DNA from: Bradysia coprophila
Taxonomy: Eukaryota > Arthropoda > Insecta > Diptera > Sciaridae
Length of the DNA stretch: 64,000 nucleotides
Assembly (NCBI RefSeq): GCF_014529535.1
Contig: NC_050738.1
Span: forward strand, 9,395,410 to 9,459,409
Direction of reading: 5' to 3'
A model generated the notes under the pieces. The model ran no database searches and was not told the origin of the DNA. It was given only the letters and a program-made list of their open reading frames with translations. The translations under genes were made by a program, and so were the position numbers. Positions 1 to 12,700 of the stretch are shown piece after piece (position 1 is the stretch's first letter; each line of letters starts with the position of its first letter).

Positions 1-44
1 ATGTTCGGTGCCTGTTTAGTCATTCGCATTAATTTCTTATGGTT

Positions 45-191
45 TTAAGCACCTTCAGATATACAAACCATGTATGTCGTGGCGGCTTGTTGTTGGTACA
101 AAGCTAGTGCCGCTTGTCTATCTGCTTGTTCTTGGATATCGCGAGGAGTGGAAATTCTCAAAAAGTCTGGTGACAACGGTCCTAGGTGAGC
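45..191 (-). CDS. possible terminal exon of an unidentified gene
   Basis: On the minus strand a 48-codon open frame runs from an acceptor-like AG at 193-192 to a TAA at 47-45. It contains a polar, Gln/Ala-rich stretch (IQEQADRQAALALYQQQAA). The composition (many Ala, Gln, Asp and Arg codons) is unlike the AT-rich noise around it, which suggests real coding sequence. The frame is open from the AG with phase 0; a second AG at 183-182 would give a slightly shorter exon. I do not recognise the protein. No upstream partner exon is evident nearby, and the polypyrimidine tract is weak, so the call is tentative. Confidence 0.28.
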   Translation of the reverse strand, partial: AHLGPLSPDFLRISTPRDIQEQADRQAALALYQQQAATTYMVCISEGA

Positions 192-2345
192 CTGCGATCG
201 AATTAATTTACTTGAAACATTTTTCCCGTGGAATTAAGTCATATTTTATAGAGAAACCGTCGGGACTAAGTTCTTATTTTTTTCGATAAAGTCTACATAC
301 CCGGTTGACACTCATGTGCGTTATCAACCATATCGTTATCAGTTCGCATTTTCTCTTTATTCGTTTTAAATAAAGACAAAATTTGAGCCCACCACTACCT
401 TCAATGTACTTTTGTCAACAAAATAGATTGGGTGAACAGAAATGATACGTAGCTGCTAGTGAGATCATTCAGCTAAAAATTGGTACTTTGAACACAAAGA
501 ACATATTGTGTTGACACAGTCTAGTCGGAGTGTACAAATTGAATTATTATTGATTAAACAATATGCAAATCGCGACACTTTGAACTACTTCACAAGACTT
601 TGAACTGTTCAGTTATTCTATAATTGGCAAGAGACACTTACCCTTCGCCATCGTTCAGTTTTGTTGTTTGATACAACTTCTGCTGATGCCATGTTAATGT
701 TAAAAGATTTAATTTGCAATAAAATATTTTTGCGTTTTTGTACGTCTTTATTTTGCAATGTTGATGATGTATGTGATGAATCATCTGTCACTTTAAATTT
801 TCGTTCAATGGCTTCCAGTAATGGCTCGTTAGGGTGGCCACCATCGCTTGTTAAAGTTTCTTGAGTTCGTTAACTTTGTCAGAAATGGAATTTCAAAATA
901 AATGAGATCGAAGTAAAGATGTCCAAGAAACTTAGGGAAAATCAAATCAGAGCGAAACAATGAAAAACTTGTTGCGTATTCCACTTCCACATGATTATTG
1001 ATGAAAAATTGGTTGTTTTAATCAATGACAGTTTAAGTTTAATCTTCCATGAAATATCGGTAACGAGCAATGCTTTCCAGAACAGAAGAAATTTTTCAAA
1101 AATATTATTATAGTTGCGGAGATATTTGACTTACTTATAAATGGCTTTTCAGGAGGGAAAGAAAATTTTCCATTTTCCGGAAAAAAATGTGTTTCACAAC
1201 TTTTCATAACAAACCATAGAGTTAAATGGCATGGTGACGCTGTCATTTTTAAACATGTCTGGGTGCCCAGCCCATGTAATTTTTGGGTGCCGATTAGCAT
1301 CAGCGCCATCATGCCACCTCTCGAGTGTAACTCTATGTAACAAACAAATGTGAAACAAACAAAAAATCTTAAAGATCTTAATAAGGTGCACGAAGTTATA
1401 CACGTACCCATAGAGGTAGACTACCTAGAGAAATTACGACCCTAAATTCGAGAAGTCGAGGCTTGCCGAGACTGATAGTGACAAGTGTGTACTCTATTTT
1501 ATCACATAAGCGAAAACGAGACAACAACACAGACCTGAAGTGTAATTTTTGAATTAAACTTCTAGGTAAGTAATTTTGACATCCGAACACCGCGCGTATG
1601 TGATAAAAAATATCACACACACTACTAACACGAAGCACTTACCTGGACTGTTATAACCAGCACTTCCTTCTATCACAGCATCATGCACACACATTCATAC
1701 CTCGACTCTGCACGTATAACTATAATGAAACGAAGCAGCTCAATTATATCATTAAGTCGACATTTTAACGTATAATTATTTGCATTCATGAGACGCAAAA
1801 TGTGATCTGTCGATTCTCTTTCATACAAACGGGAATTTGAAAATTAAAATTCACTTGTTGTGTTAAGTATGGTTTCCACTCACCAACAAGTACTCCGTGT
1901 GAGAGCCGTTAGAGAGAGAGAGAGAGCTCTTAAGTAAAAAAAGGTAAATTGGAAAAATTCAATTTTGCATCTCACATGGAGTACTTTTTTTGATAAGTGG
2001 AAATCAAGCCTTATAAGTGCCAAATCTAATGTAAAATTGTATGGCGTCTGCTTGGTCGTTTTAAAAATTGAGTGCCAATTGAAGTAAATTGAAGAGTTTT
2101 TGCGATTTCGATGGTCTTTCTCATCGGTTTTCGTCGGGCAATAGCAGCCACTCTTTTCAAACTTTATGCCACAAAACAAAACAAATTTCGATCGAACGAA
2201 ATAGTTCATGCGGGGTACCATGTACCATTTCGACGGAAAAGTATGGCACTCAATGGCCTAAGTCTCAATTAGAATTCTATTTTGTTGAAGCATCTCAAAC
2301 TTGCTCGCCTGAAGTAAATATTCTTTAATCGAAATTCACAATGTG
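192..2345. other. intergenic, no gene recognised
   Basis: AT-rich sequence with only short frames that look like noise. It contains the inverted-repeat element at 1871-2005, which encloses a short GA microsatellite. A weak inverted motif around TTGAGTGCCA near 2070 and 2245 is too short to call. Confidence 0.5.
1871..2005. repeat. MITE-like inverted repeat
   Basis: The left end (GTTTCCAC then AGTACTCCGTGTGAGA) matches the reverse complement of the right end (TCTCACATGGAGTACT then GTGGAAATC) over about 32 bp with a few mismatches. The interior holds a GA microsatellite at 1912-1926. No target duplication was seen. It is probably a short non-autonomous DNA element. Confidence 0.55.
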
Positions 2346-3144
2346 TTAAAAACTTATTAGATTCAAAATTTGCTCGGAGGTCTCGCTCACTTGATTACGT
2401 TGTGCCGGACACAGTGATTCCACACTATCGTCGAAAAACTGTAACGCTTGTGCGCAGGGTTCTCCCGTTATATTCAAACCCATTAATAATCCATTCATTA
2501 CGGATGTTGCAACATTGTTAACACCGACAGGTAGCTGATCCAGCAAGCACGGCAAAAATGCTGCCAATTCTATGGTAGTTGAATCCAATGCACACAACAC
2601 TCGTTCGGTCAAACTGTAACCAGCAATGATTGTGCACGAAAGTTCGGGAATTCCTTCGGTTCCATTGGGTTTCAATGGCTCTGGGAGAGAAAAATCATCA
2701 TACTAATCTTACTACGATCCCATACTCACCTCCAAGTGACGTCGCTTCCAAAATATCAAATATGAGATCGAATATCACTGGGCAAAGAGGATCCAGATCG
2801 TTATTCCAAATATCAAACGTAATTGGACAATTTTCTGCAGTTGTCAGAGCCCCGTTTGAAATCCCACCGAAAATACTAGAAAAAACGGTATTCAATGGAG
2901 CAGGGACGTTCTCAAATAAAAATGATCCAATCTCGGCTACATTGCCCGACGAATAAAAGGCACGACATATCAATGTTATGTAGAAATAAAATACTGCAGT
3001 GAAAGCGCAAGCCACTGTTGGGGAGCCCGAAGCACCACACTTTGAATTGGTGATTGGTATAATTCCTAATTGTTTTAGCAAAGGTTCAGAATTGCACAGT
3101 GAAAGAAGAAGAACTGATGCAAAGAAATAAGTGACAAACTTCAT
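2346..3144 (-). CDS. secreted protein with two cysteine modules
   Basis: Two exons: 3144-2730 (ATG, donor GAG|GTGAGT) and 2680-2346 (acceptor CCCAG, stop). The phase-1 junction is kept and gives 249 residues. The N-terminus MKFVTYFFASVLLLSLCNS is a typical signal peptide. The mature protein holds ten cysteines. Eight of them form two modules with identical spacing, C-x13-C-x45-C-x14-C, the first in exon 1 and the second in exon 2, both ending in a similar LCP motif. This points to an internal duplication with one module per exon. The modules have amphipathic or hydrophobic helical stretches and no recognised catalytic motif. I do not recognise the family. A secreted gut, salivary or haemolymph protein is plausible but unproven. 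There is no close neighbour on the same strand. Confidence 0.72.
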
Positions 3145-3862
3145 GACGAAACTTGAAATGGAATATAACTTCTTATTAAAATACAGATCGTATTATAGCA
3201 CTGTCAAGCACCGAAGTGCGAAGATCGTATTAAATGACAGTCAAAAAATATAAATTGCAGGTAAATAAAATTAAATTTTCAGATAAAAAATTGCAAATTC
3301 TCAGATAAACGAAATAAATTATGAGATAAAAAATAGCAATTTTTTTAAACTTTTCTTTCATTTTTCAAATTTGGTTTATTTAAGGTGGAAGCAAAATAAA
3401 ATGATCGAGTCTGGTTTTTGACAATTGAAATTCAATTGTCAAAAACCAGGCTCGATCATTTTATTTTGCTTTCATTTTAACTGATGTTTTTGGTTTTTGA
3501 ATTATGTACCTTGTTTGAGCTTTGTCAATTTTTGACTGACGAAATTTATTTTGTAAACTGAAACATTAATTTTTTTGAACTAAAATTCGTAATTGTTTGC
3601 ATGAAAAAGAAATAAATTTTATCTGACATTGTCATTTTTTGATCAGACGGTTTAATCTAATCCCTAAAATATTATTCATTGACTCTGAGTATTGGGTCTT
3701 ATGCTTAAAAACTAACGAAAAACTGTGGTTTTTCAATAATGTTGAATCAATCTTCAAAACTGATTACTAAACGGTAAAAAAAGAATGATCGCCACGAACT
3801 AGTGCCATTTTAAATGAAAAGAAAAAATATTGTAGGAAGTTCTTGAGTACTGTTCTACCGTT
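3145..3862. other. intergenic, AT-rich
   Basis: Upstream region of the two-module secreted-protein gene, which is transcribed leftwards. It contains the near-perfect palindrome at 3381-3479. No other coding signal was seen. Confidence 0.5.
3381..3479. repeat. near-perfect 99-bp palindrome
   Basis: The two 49-base arms around position 3430 are reverse complements with only a few mismatches near the outer ends (TAAGGTGGAAGC against GCTTTCATTTTA) and one inside. There is effectively no loop. Such an arrangement is expected of a palindromic MITE or a recent foldback insertion. Transcription from either strand would give a strong hairpin. Confidence 0.75.
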
Positions 3863-4174
3863 TTGAGTCAACATAACCACCAAAGAGCAAACGAAAGAGT
3901 CCAAAGGAAGTCCAGGAAGTCCAGCAGGATGATGTATTTCAAGATTTGCATTGCTCAGCCGCGGCGACCATACCAGGAACGATTAAGTAATCTTGGGCTA
4001 CATTCATTGGATTCTCGACGACTGGAAAATTATGAGATTTTGCTTTATAAGCTGTTACACGATCTTGTCGACTCATTTTACCTTCCGAGCATGTCGACGA
4101 ATTTTCAGATGAATACACCTGACTACATTAAACAGATGAACCACTATCAGTACTTGAAGTTTAAATGTCGTTGA
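3863..4174 (+). pseudogene. non-LTR reverse transcriptase fragment
   Basis: A short open frame contains RRPYQERLSNLGLHSLDSRR followed by LENYEILLYKLLHDLVD. This resembles the segment just after the reverse-transcriptase core of Jockey/CR1-type non-LTR retrotransposons (typically xYxxRLxxLxLxSLxxRRLxxDLxxxYKLLHG). Only roughly 60 residues resemble the family. The rest of the element is missing, so it is a dead remnant. The flanking palindromes at 3381 and 4302 show that the area collects insertions. Confidence 0.6.
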
Positions 4175-4301
4175 ATTAAGTCTACTTACTTTCAAGACGA
4201 CATTTATGAAAAAATTCTTTGAATTGTGAGTCTTTTGTTGCTTTGAGGTGCCATGTTCTTGAATTTTTCTTTTTAGTTTTCTTTTTAACCTGTCACATAC
4301 G

Positions 4302-4395
4302 CTGCCGTAGTTTGCATAACGGACTTAACTTTGTTCAGAATAATAGAAATTCTTTTGTTCTAAAAACGTTAAGTCCGTTATGCAAGTTACGGCAG
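4302..4395. repeat. 94-bp inverted repeat
   Basis: The left arm 4302-4329 (CTGCCGTAGTTTGCATAACG...) and right arm 4368-4395 are reverse complements with about two mismatches around a 38-bp AT-rich loop. Probably a short MITE. No target duplication was seen. Confidence 0.65.
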
Positions 4396-5576
4396 TACGG
4401 CTATTCATCTTTTATCGATAAAGACGACAAAAATAATGACAAGCTCTGGGTAATTTTGTCCTTTAAAATGCATGTTACAAAAATTGAAGTACAAGATTTG
4501 AAATCGACCGCTTACAAATACTTTGAACGATGGAAGTAGTAGATCCGATAATAATACTGGTCATGTGCAGGTACTGGTCTGTAACAGATTATTTCTATTT
4601 CCTCGTGATTTCAACCATTGTTTTGATTTACTTTTGTACTTTATTTATGTATTATGTATTCAAATGAATAGCTTTGAATGAATGAATGAATAATTCGAAT
4701 GGAAAAAGTTACTGGATTTCGGTAAAATGTATTTGAAGTTCGTTGCGAATGTTAATGGCTGAAAAGTAGTGTGTGAGTATGCTTCGTAAAGTTTCAATTG
4801 TATTTTTTGGCTGCTAAATGTAGGTTTGTTTGTATTTCTGGTGGTGAAGACCGTAAGCATATGGGAAGTAGACTGTGAATAATGTGTGCAAAATCTTACT
4901 AACGGAAAATTGGATGTTACATGCAGATTGTGTGACTATTTCTCGTGCATATCACCTGAAGAATGCAATTAAATTAAACTTACAAAATTTGCTATTAAGC
5001 TGGTTTACTTAGAGCCATATTGAATACCATTATGTTGTAGCCTATTGCAATCGGTGGACTAGGAATTTTCGAATTTTATTTGATCTGAGTCTGATCGTTG
5101 TGTTCTGATTGTATTTTGAATGTTCTGGATCCAAAAGTATGCATTCGTCGCATTCATTGTTTCTCGAATTGCCGATGCTTTGTTGTCTTTATCCATAGTA
5201 ATTGTTGTTGTCGTTTACCAAAATCCCAGATGCACTGATGCACTAAGACTGATTTATTATTAAACCTATGCCTGTCTCTAAAAAAAATATCTGGAAAACG
5301 TTTGGATATATTCGGACCGCAAAAATCACAAAATTCGTGAAGTTGTGTTTGAAATTAAGCAATTTTCCCTCAAGGGACCCGACCCACTATGTTGGGAGCT
5401 AGTATTATTGAATATATCAGACTATTGCACGAGTATTGACGTCAACAGAAAACACCTGTGCACAAACGTTTCATGTATCGATAAAAATTAGCGAAAAAAC
5501 AACATTCTTCATTTGCATTTCAAATAAAACAAAAATTAACAAAATCGGAAAAAAAATAATTCGATTTATACAATTG

Positions 5577-5846
5577 CTAAATGTTTCTCATATGCAGAAT
5601 GAGCACCAGCTGAATATCACCAGCTGGTGTACAAACAACAACACTTTGTATTGTATACAATTCAAAGACAACCTACACACAGTGCATTTCTACGTTAACG
5701 TCATCTACGCGCACATAACACGTATGAATGAAGTAAACACATTGTTAAGAATGTGTTTTGATTGTTTATCATACAATAAGTGTGTGTTAGCAGATCCAGC
5801 TGGTGATATTCAGCTGGTGCTCATTCTGCATATGAAAAATATTTAC
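5577..5846. mobile_element. MITE with ~50-bp terminal inverted repeats
   Basis: The inner 39 bases at 5589-5627 (CATATGCAGAATGAGCACCA...) are a perfect reverse complement of 5796-5834. The match continues outward with mismatches for about another dozen bases. Each arm contains its own small palindromes (CCAGCTGG and CAGCTG with ATATT between). The interior is AT-rich and non-coding. A chance open frame (5436-5951) reads straight through it. Confidence 0.75.
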
Positions 5847-8559
5847 AGGCTGTATGTAAAAATGTACTTCGGGTTGATAAGTAATTCTAGAACCTCTAAC
5901 TCACGTTTTCGCTTACCTGATTTTAATAAACTTTTATCCCTGGATTGGTAGCGGAAATACCTATCGTTTGTCGTTTTATCTACATTTAGTGTTTTTAGTG
6001 TTTTCGTAGATGTACACAAAAGTACTTAAACATTACGCGGTCCGAAGCCTGAATCTTTATGTCCTCTGGAACGACAAATAGTTTCTTTAAGCCAGTATTA
6101 TTCTAAGCTTTAAATCTACATATATTCAACATGGGGAGGTCACACGGATACGAATTTTAAGTGAAGTAGTCCGATTTGTGGATACAGTGTTAAAGAGAGT
6201 CGAAATTTTGACATATCACCCATCCAGATCAGTTGAATTAACTGGTTTTTCCCCTGTTTTTACGCTCTTTTAACACTGTATAAAATGGAGTGTCACCCCC
6301 GTATCATGATTCTCATGATTAATGAGAGTAAGGTAAGCCATTGCGCGTTACGTTGTTTCGTTGTTCAGCTAATACCAAATATTATCTAGCATCTGAAGTC
6401 CAATGAAACATTTTACTTATTGTAGGACCCATGGAATATGATAGATGTCTCAAACTTTTATAGGCCAATCACAGACCCCTCCCCTCTTTCATTCAGATAG
6501 ATTTAACCATTTTAACCTTATTTTTTAAAACACAAAGCTTAATGGAGTCAGCAATTTCTTTTGTTTCGATTTGGAGAGTCCTTAGAAAATCTTTCAAATT
6601 TTTACTAAAGAAAATCCTCAGAGGATTGCCTGTTTTGAAAATCCTTTGTCAATAAGATTTACAAATAGCTGTCCCTCGTAATTGGGCTAGGTTCACTACT
6701 ATGGTCAACCAACAAAAAGACAATGCTTTTGGATCTTATTTTAATATTTATTTCTTTTTGTATTTTTTTCAGGTTTTTACAAATTAATTTAAACTTAATT
6801 TAAATTAAATTATGAGAATAATAATGCATGTTACCATTTTTGTTTACTAATTAACGACAAACAATTAATTAGATCATCTGATAATTATTTTTTTGCTCCA
6901 TTTTTGCACTATAACGATTAGAATGTTGACAAACTGAACGAGTATCTCGCATTGAAATTGAAAAAGGAACTAGTCTTAACTGTTTCAGTCGGAGAACACC
7001 GGAGCTTTCGAACTTTTTTGTTCCCACGATGCGAGATATTCAGTAACAGTCATCGTAGTCTTAAAAATTATTGCAGCTCAAAAAAAAACATTTTTTTTAC
7101 ATTTTTTGTACGTTATAACTGTGTGAAGGCGTTTTTAATTGGCTTTGAACAAACCGAACGACTTAAGATCATTTATGGTAATTAAATTTGTGAATCGATT
7201 TCATTCGGTGAAATGTGAGAAAAATAAACCATATTAAAAATGGATGTGCTTCGAGGTGAGCAAACCTCACTGAACTTTTCTATTTTCTTTTTTAAAAAAA
7301 GTGTGGCAAAATATTTACACTAAACCATACGATTAGAAATAAAATTTAAATGAGTCAATTAGAGACGATCGAAAGTGTTCAACTATTTATCAAAAAAAAA
7401 AAGTTTTTAATTGTTCGTTACACATATACTCTGTCTACAACATTGATTTATGTGATTTTAATTTTTTTTTTTCCAGAAAATTTTCCTTTCTGTCTATTTT
7501 AAACATTTAATATTAATCTCTTGATTTTTTTCTTTGTAAGTTAAACAAAAGAGAAAATGTTTTCCTTTTGTGAATTTTATTTTCTTCTAAAATGTGTGAC
7601 TGATGTGGTTATATCAATCAAAATGTTTTTAATTCTATGGACCCACGGACACATTTAACGTAAAACATTTCATGGAATGGAAATTTATAAATTGATTTCT
7701 ATTTTGTCAGAACACAATAACGATATTCCTTTGATAATAACCACTAAAATAAATGTTGTGCCTATTTGAAAATAAATAAATTTCATTTATATTTGTAATT
7801 ATTTAGGGATTTTGTGATGAGTTTGTTTGATTTAAAATAATATTTGCAGATTGGTTTATTACTTTTTCTATACAATGCAGCGTTAAAGATAATTGCAGTT
7901 TATATAATTTGAAATTCGATTTGTAGTAAGGTAAAATCTTTGAATGTCTGATCAATGTATGATGAATCATTGCTTTCGGAGATATGAATTGATTATATCG
8001 GTTTGACATACATTTTATATTGCTTTGGATAAATAATTCGTATTGGGGTTTTAAATGAATATTTCAGAGGTTTTTGATCTACCTTAATGCCGTGTAAACG
8101 TTACTGATGGTTACTGGTTTAAATCTGTTATGAATATAAGCCAATTTTACACTCCTAACTAATCCTCATCCAATTTCATCAACAATTTCTGCTCAAAATT
8201 CTTCCTTTTTGTTCAACAAAGTTATTTTGATGACAAGTAAGTGAAAGGGGATTGTTTCTCAATAGATGTGACATAGCAACACATCGTGTGTGTACAATAA
8301 CGTGTTAGAAACGAGATTTTATGTACAAAATGGGATCCACATTTTTACAAATGTCACTTTGACACACTAGTGCGTAAATATATGAAAATCCATTGACGTA
8401 CTTTTTTTTTGCATAATCGCATTGCATAATGGTGAAGTACTTTCTTATGCTCTAGATCAGACACGAGGATGAAGGTCCAGTTTTTTTTTAAATTTCGTTT
8501 AATTATCATTCCAGTAAATTTCTGTGTGGAATACTACAGTGTGTCATATATATATCGTG

Positions 8560-8745
8560 AGCCTAATTAAGTACTTTATGCAACTCGAAAACTGCGAACT
8601 TTAGATGTCTCTGTTGCATAAACAGCTGTATGAACCTCGATGCAAATTAAATTATTTGGCTCGAAGACGGGCTACGCGACCTCGTGTCATAATAACACAT
8701 CTAGGTAGAGCCTGATAAAGTACTTTGCACTTAATGTTTCAAACA
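8560..8745. repeat. copy of a dispersed repeat family
   Basis: Shares an ordered series of motifs with 49790-50040: a GAGCCTAAT-type start next to AAGTACTTT, then GCAAATTA, TTTGGCTC, GTGTCAT and ACACATCTAG, and finally CCTGATAAAGTACTTTGC. Within each copy the GAGCCTRAT...AAGTACTTT block occurs at both ends in the same orientation. Non-coding; class unknown. Confidence 0.5.
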
Positions 8746-9732
8746 ACGATCGAAGTATTTTCAGTAGACTAAAACAACTGACAGAACTACGACTGCAGAT
8801 TTTTCCGTTTCAATACATTTTACAATTAGGCATTGAGTCTGGAATTTACTTAGAAAATCGGTGCATGCACATGGCGCACCACATTCACCCAAAGCTTGTC
8901 CTTCGAGGCCAAAAGGCAAATATTTCAGGGTTAAAGAAACGTTGAATCTGAATCTGAAAAAGTGTGTGAGGTGGAAAAGCTTAAAAACAACTCCCGGATA
9001 ACAATCTATTTTCACTTAATAGTCGAAAATGTGTCCGGTAATCTAAAACAAAGACTTTTTACTGTTTATGATTTGTTGAAATGCAGAACATTTTTCGTCA
9101 ACTGATTTAACAAACGTTTTCGTGTTTGGACAGTCGTTGTGTATTTTTAAAGTCAATACACTCTTCTTTGAGTATTGGAGCGATAAAACAATAAGAATGT
9201 TGACGAAATGCATGCATGAATAACACCTCAGATGTTTCAATTTAAAAAAAAAATGTCCTCTTCTGTGACTCATATTTCAGAGCTATAAGAGAGTCGATAT
9301 TTTACTGTAATGAACCGCAAGGCGGCTCAATTTATGAGGATAAATTAAGAGATTTCATTTGTACTGATACCTCATTTACTACAAGATAACTACTATACGA
9401 ATTAATAACACGACTGTCTTGACACTCATCTTTGATGTAAGAACGTTGCTGCCCGAAATTAGTTGTCATATTTGAAATTTGAATAGTTGGCAAATTTTTA
9501 GACTTATTTACAACGGCATTTTCTACTCGAATATCTGGCTAATATAATCCACAATTTGTTATCTTACACGAAGGTGAAGAAAATACGAAACAAATTGAAT
9601 TGAATTCCTTAAAACGATAAAAATAAATATTTTTGTTCTGCATACAGTTACACACAAATTGTGTTTTTTTTAAACTTAAATTAACAAAAAACCATCCTCC
9701 GTATACTTAGCGGAACGCTTTTTCCGCCATTG

Positions 9733-12700
9733 TCAATTAGTCGAAACGGCCACTGGCGGAAAGTGTACCTCATCAAACATACTTCTCGGCGGATATTCAC
9801 ACACCGCTTCCAATAAATCTCTGCAGCGATCCGATTCTGCTAAATAGAAGATATAATTTTTTTGGATAAATTTTTGGAGGTGGCCTGTGTTTTTGTGTTT
9901 TGATTTAAGCTAATGGAACGAAAAGAAAAATAAATGGAAAACCGAAAATATAACGGGAAAGTCGAAATGGTCGAATCCACTTTCTTTTTTGGGTCATTTA
10001 TTACCTGACATTCGATCCTTGTCTCGGCCCTTCAAAACACTGGCATACGAGCCCGGAGCTGGTTGAACACTATTTTTCATCACTATTGTTGAATCATTTT
10101 TATCACAGTCCAAGTTTACTTCTGTAAATGGAAAACATTTTTGTTAGCCCAGTCATTATTTTCCCACTGTAAACGGCTGCAAGTATTTACCAGTTATTCC
10201 AAATAAAGGATTCCTCAAATCATGGGCTCGAAGTAATTTACATTCACCGCCCTTAACATCGTCAAAATTGTAAATATACAAAAATCCGTCTGTGAATTGA
10301 AAACGAAAATTGTATGACACACTGACCCCAATTACGGTTCAAAAACAACAATCATTCATACCTGTACACGCAGCCAAAACTTTCGTTTCCTTTTCCAACT
10401 TAACAATCACACATTCATGCTTAAGTCCAGCTTGAGCCAATTGAACGGTTGCGAAAGCTCGATCTTGATTCAAAACGTCGCTCACCGGACTCGGGAAATA
10501 CGAAGTCATTGCCTTCGTGATAAAACCCATCGTCCACCGAGATTCCTGTACATCCAATTCACCACTCGAATCGTTATGCTCCGTCAGGACGCCATCGTCT
10601 CCGTTGCAATTCAATCTTTCAGCGGTTTCAACGGCCTTTAGGTCGATTTTGAATATGTGTACCGTTTCGGTATTGGAACTGGCACAAATAAACGTTGCAC
10701 AATTACTGAACGTAAGCGATGCAATGTTAACGTATCGCTTAACGCCTCGACGGAATTCATGAACTTTTTGCCCGTTAACCACACAAAACACTCGAATTAC
10801 GGTTCCCTTTTCGGATGCTGTGGCCAATAACAAACCGTTGGGCGAAAAATTTAACGCCGACAGCGGTGATTCGTGAGCTTTGATTTTAATTTTAACGGAC
10901 AGATCGCCAGCATCGTAAATTTGCAGTTCACCAACGGTAGTCGAAATGGGATAGGCGAGATGGGAATTCAGCGACAATGTACATAGGCCAGCATCACTCG
11001 GTGCTATATGCCGAATAGAATGTAGTAATTTCATGTCGCGAATATTATGAATGTAAATGCTGCCATTCAAACAGATCACCAGACGAGTCCGATTAAGCCG
11101 AACGGATAGGATGTTTGACGGATAGCTGAAGTTGCAGATCTCGGTTCCTTTTTTGAAATGGCATACCTGCATCGAAGAGTAAAGTGCAAAGTTTTAGAAT
11201 TACAAGGATTAAAGAACGAGGTGCAAACCACAAACATACCTTCAACTTATGTGGCTCGGCCGTAGTAACAACCGCCACCAAACTACTACTGAATAGCCGT
11301 TCCGAAATTTCCGTGCTTTCATCATTACTGCAGAAAATCTCTTCAACTTTATCCACTGACGCTAGGGTAAATAAGCGATAGCCCGAATTGCCGACAACAG
11401 AAATGGATCTAGAATTTAAAAAAATGAATTTATTGAGCAACGATTAGTTAGTGGGACAATGGACAAAAATACTAGAATAAGCATAAACATTAACAACATT
11501 ATACAGGCGCCACATTCCTTAGTTGAAATAGAATTGGATCAGCACGATCAGCACAAACACGTAACTCTAATCCCTCTTATCATCCATACTGCTTACTCAA
11601 TAATCAATTTTCATTTATAATTGTAAGCTCATGGCTCACATTTGAGTTACCAATGAATTATGCACATAAACTGAAAGCAAATGCTTAATTGACTACAGAA
11701 TTAAATTAAAATTCAAGTTCATTATGAAACTACGAGTAAGGTAAAATGTTTCAGTTCGACTGTCTGTGACAGTATTCGAAAGTGAATCATCACCGGTCTT
11801 ATTTTCAAATAAATTAATTTATTCTGGTAGCCCATACCAGAATGAAAGAACATAGATGGATCCTACAATTTAAAGGCTTTTGATCTTTTATGTTCAAGTT
11901 TAATTAATTTTGCTTACAAAACTGGCTTCTTGATTGATAAGAAAAAGCACAGAGATCACATTAGTAATTGCTTAGACGTATGCGAATCAATGCAATGATA
12001 ACATAATTTCTCGTATAGTTAAATCGAAGAAAACTGGCTTCCTCCTCGTTAACTGATCCAGTAGTTGGAATTGTATTTTAAACAATCCACATCATTCAGC
12101 AAAAGATGAACTAGATTTATATTTTTGACTTTGACCTAAGTATATGATGTGAAACTTAACAATAAATTCTAGGCAAAGCCTAAAACCAGAAACTATAACA
12201 CACAGCGGCTAAACATTTGTTACCGACACCAACGACGAAGACAAAGTAAATGAGGATGTCTGCCAAGTGCTCTCTTATATAGCAAAATGCATGTTATAAC
12301 TTTTGAAGTAGAAGATTTTACAACAAACGCTGGCTAATACGTTAAATAGCAAAAGAAGTAACAGATTATATGTACTTGTATAGCATTATGGCATTACAAG
12401 TATGTTTTGTGAATGTATTGTTTTCACTCACATGCCAAACAATAACTAAAGTTCAAGTTTAACCATGGCTAAGACAACCAATACTTAACCATTTCGCAAA
12501 AACCAAAACAAAACGCGATATTTTACCTTACGTCTAATATATTGGTCAGTTATACTCGCTTGAAAGTGTGTTAATATTCTAATCAAGATTGTTTTTCGCT
12601 TTTTTTTATTCGTTTCATCAACACAACAAGTAGGTGGATATAATTCGAATTTGTTAAAAATACACCATGATAGATATATCTGTGCACATAAACTTGTTTT

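Larger units (their letters stand above)
4396..9732. other. intergenic, no gene recognised
   Basis: AT-rich DNA with an AATGAATG run near 4675. The only structure I can support is the MITE at 5577-5846 and the dispersed repeat at 8560-8745. Open frames here have low-complexity translations and look like chance. Confidence 0.5.

Noticed and set aside
2940-2970. GGCACGACATATCA match to the 37384 MITE terminus
   Set aside because: It is a short coincidence inside the coding exon of the secreted-protein gene; similarity ends after about 14 bases.
5436-5951. 171-codon open frame as a gene
   Set aside because: It reads through both inverted arms of a MITE and has low-complexity composition.
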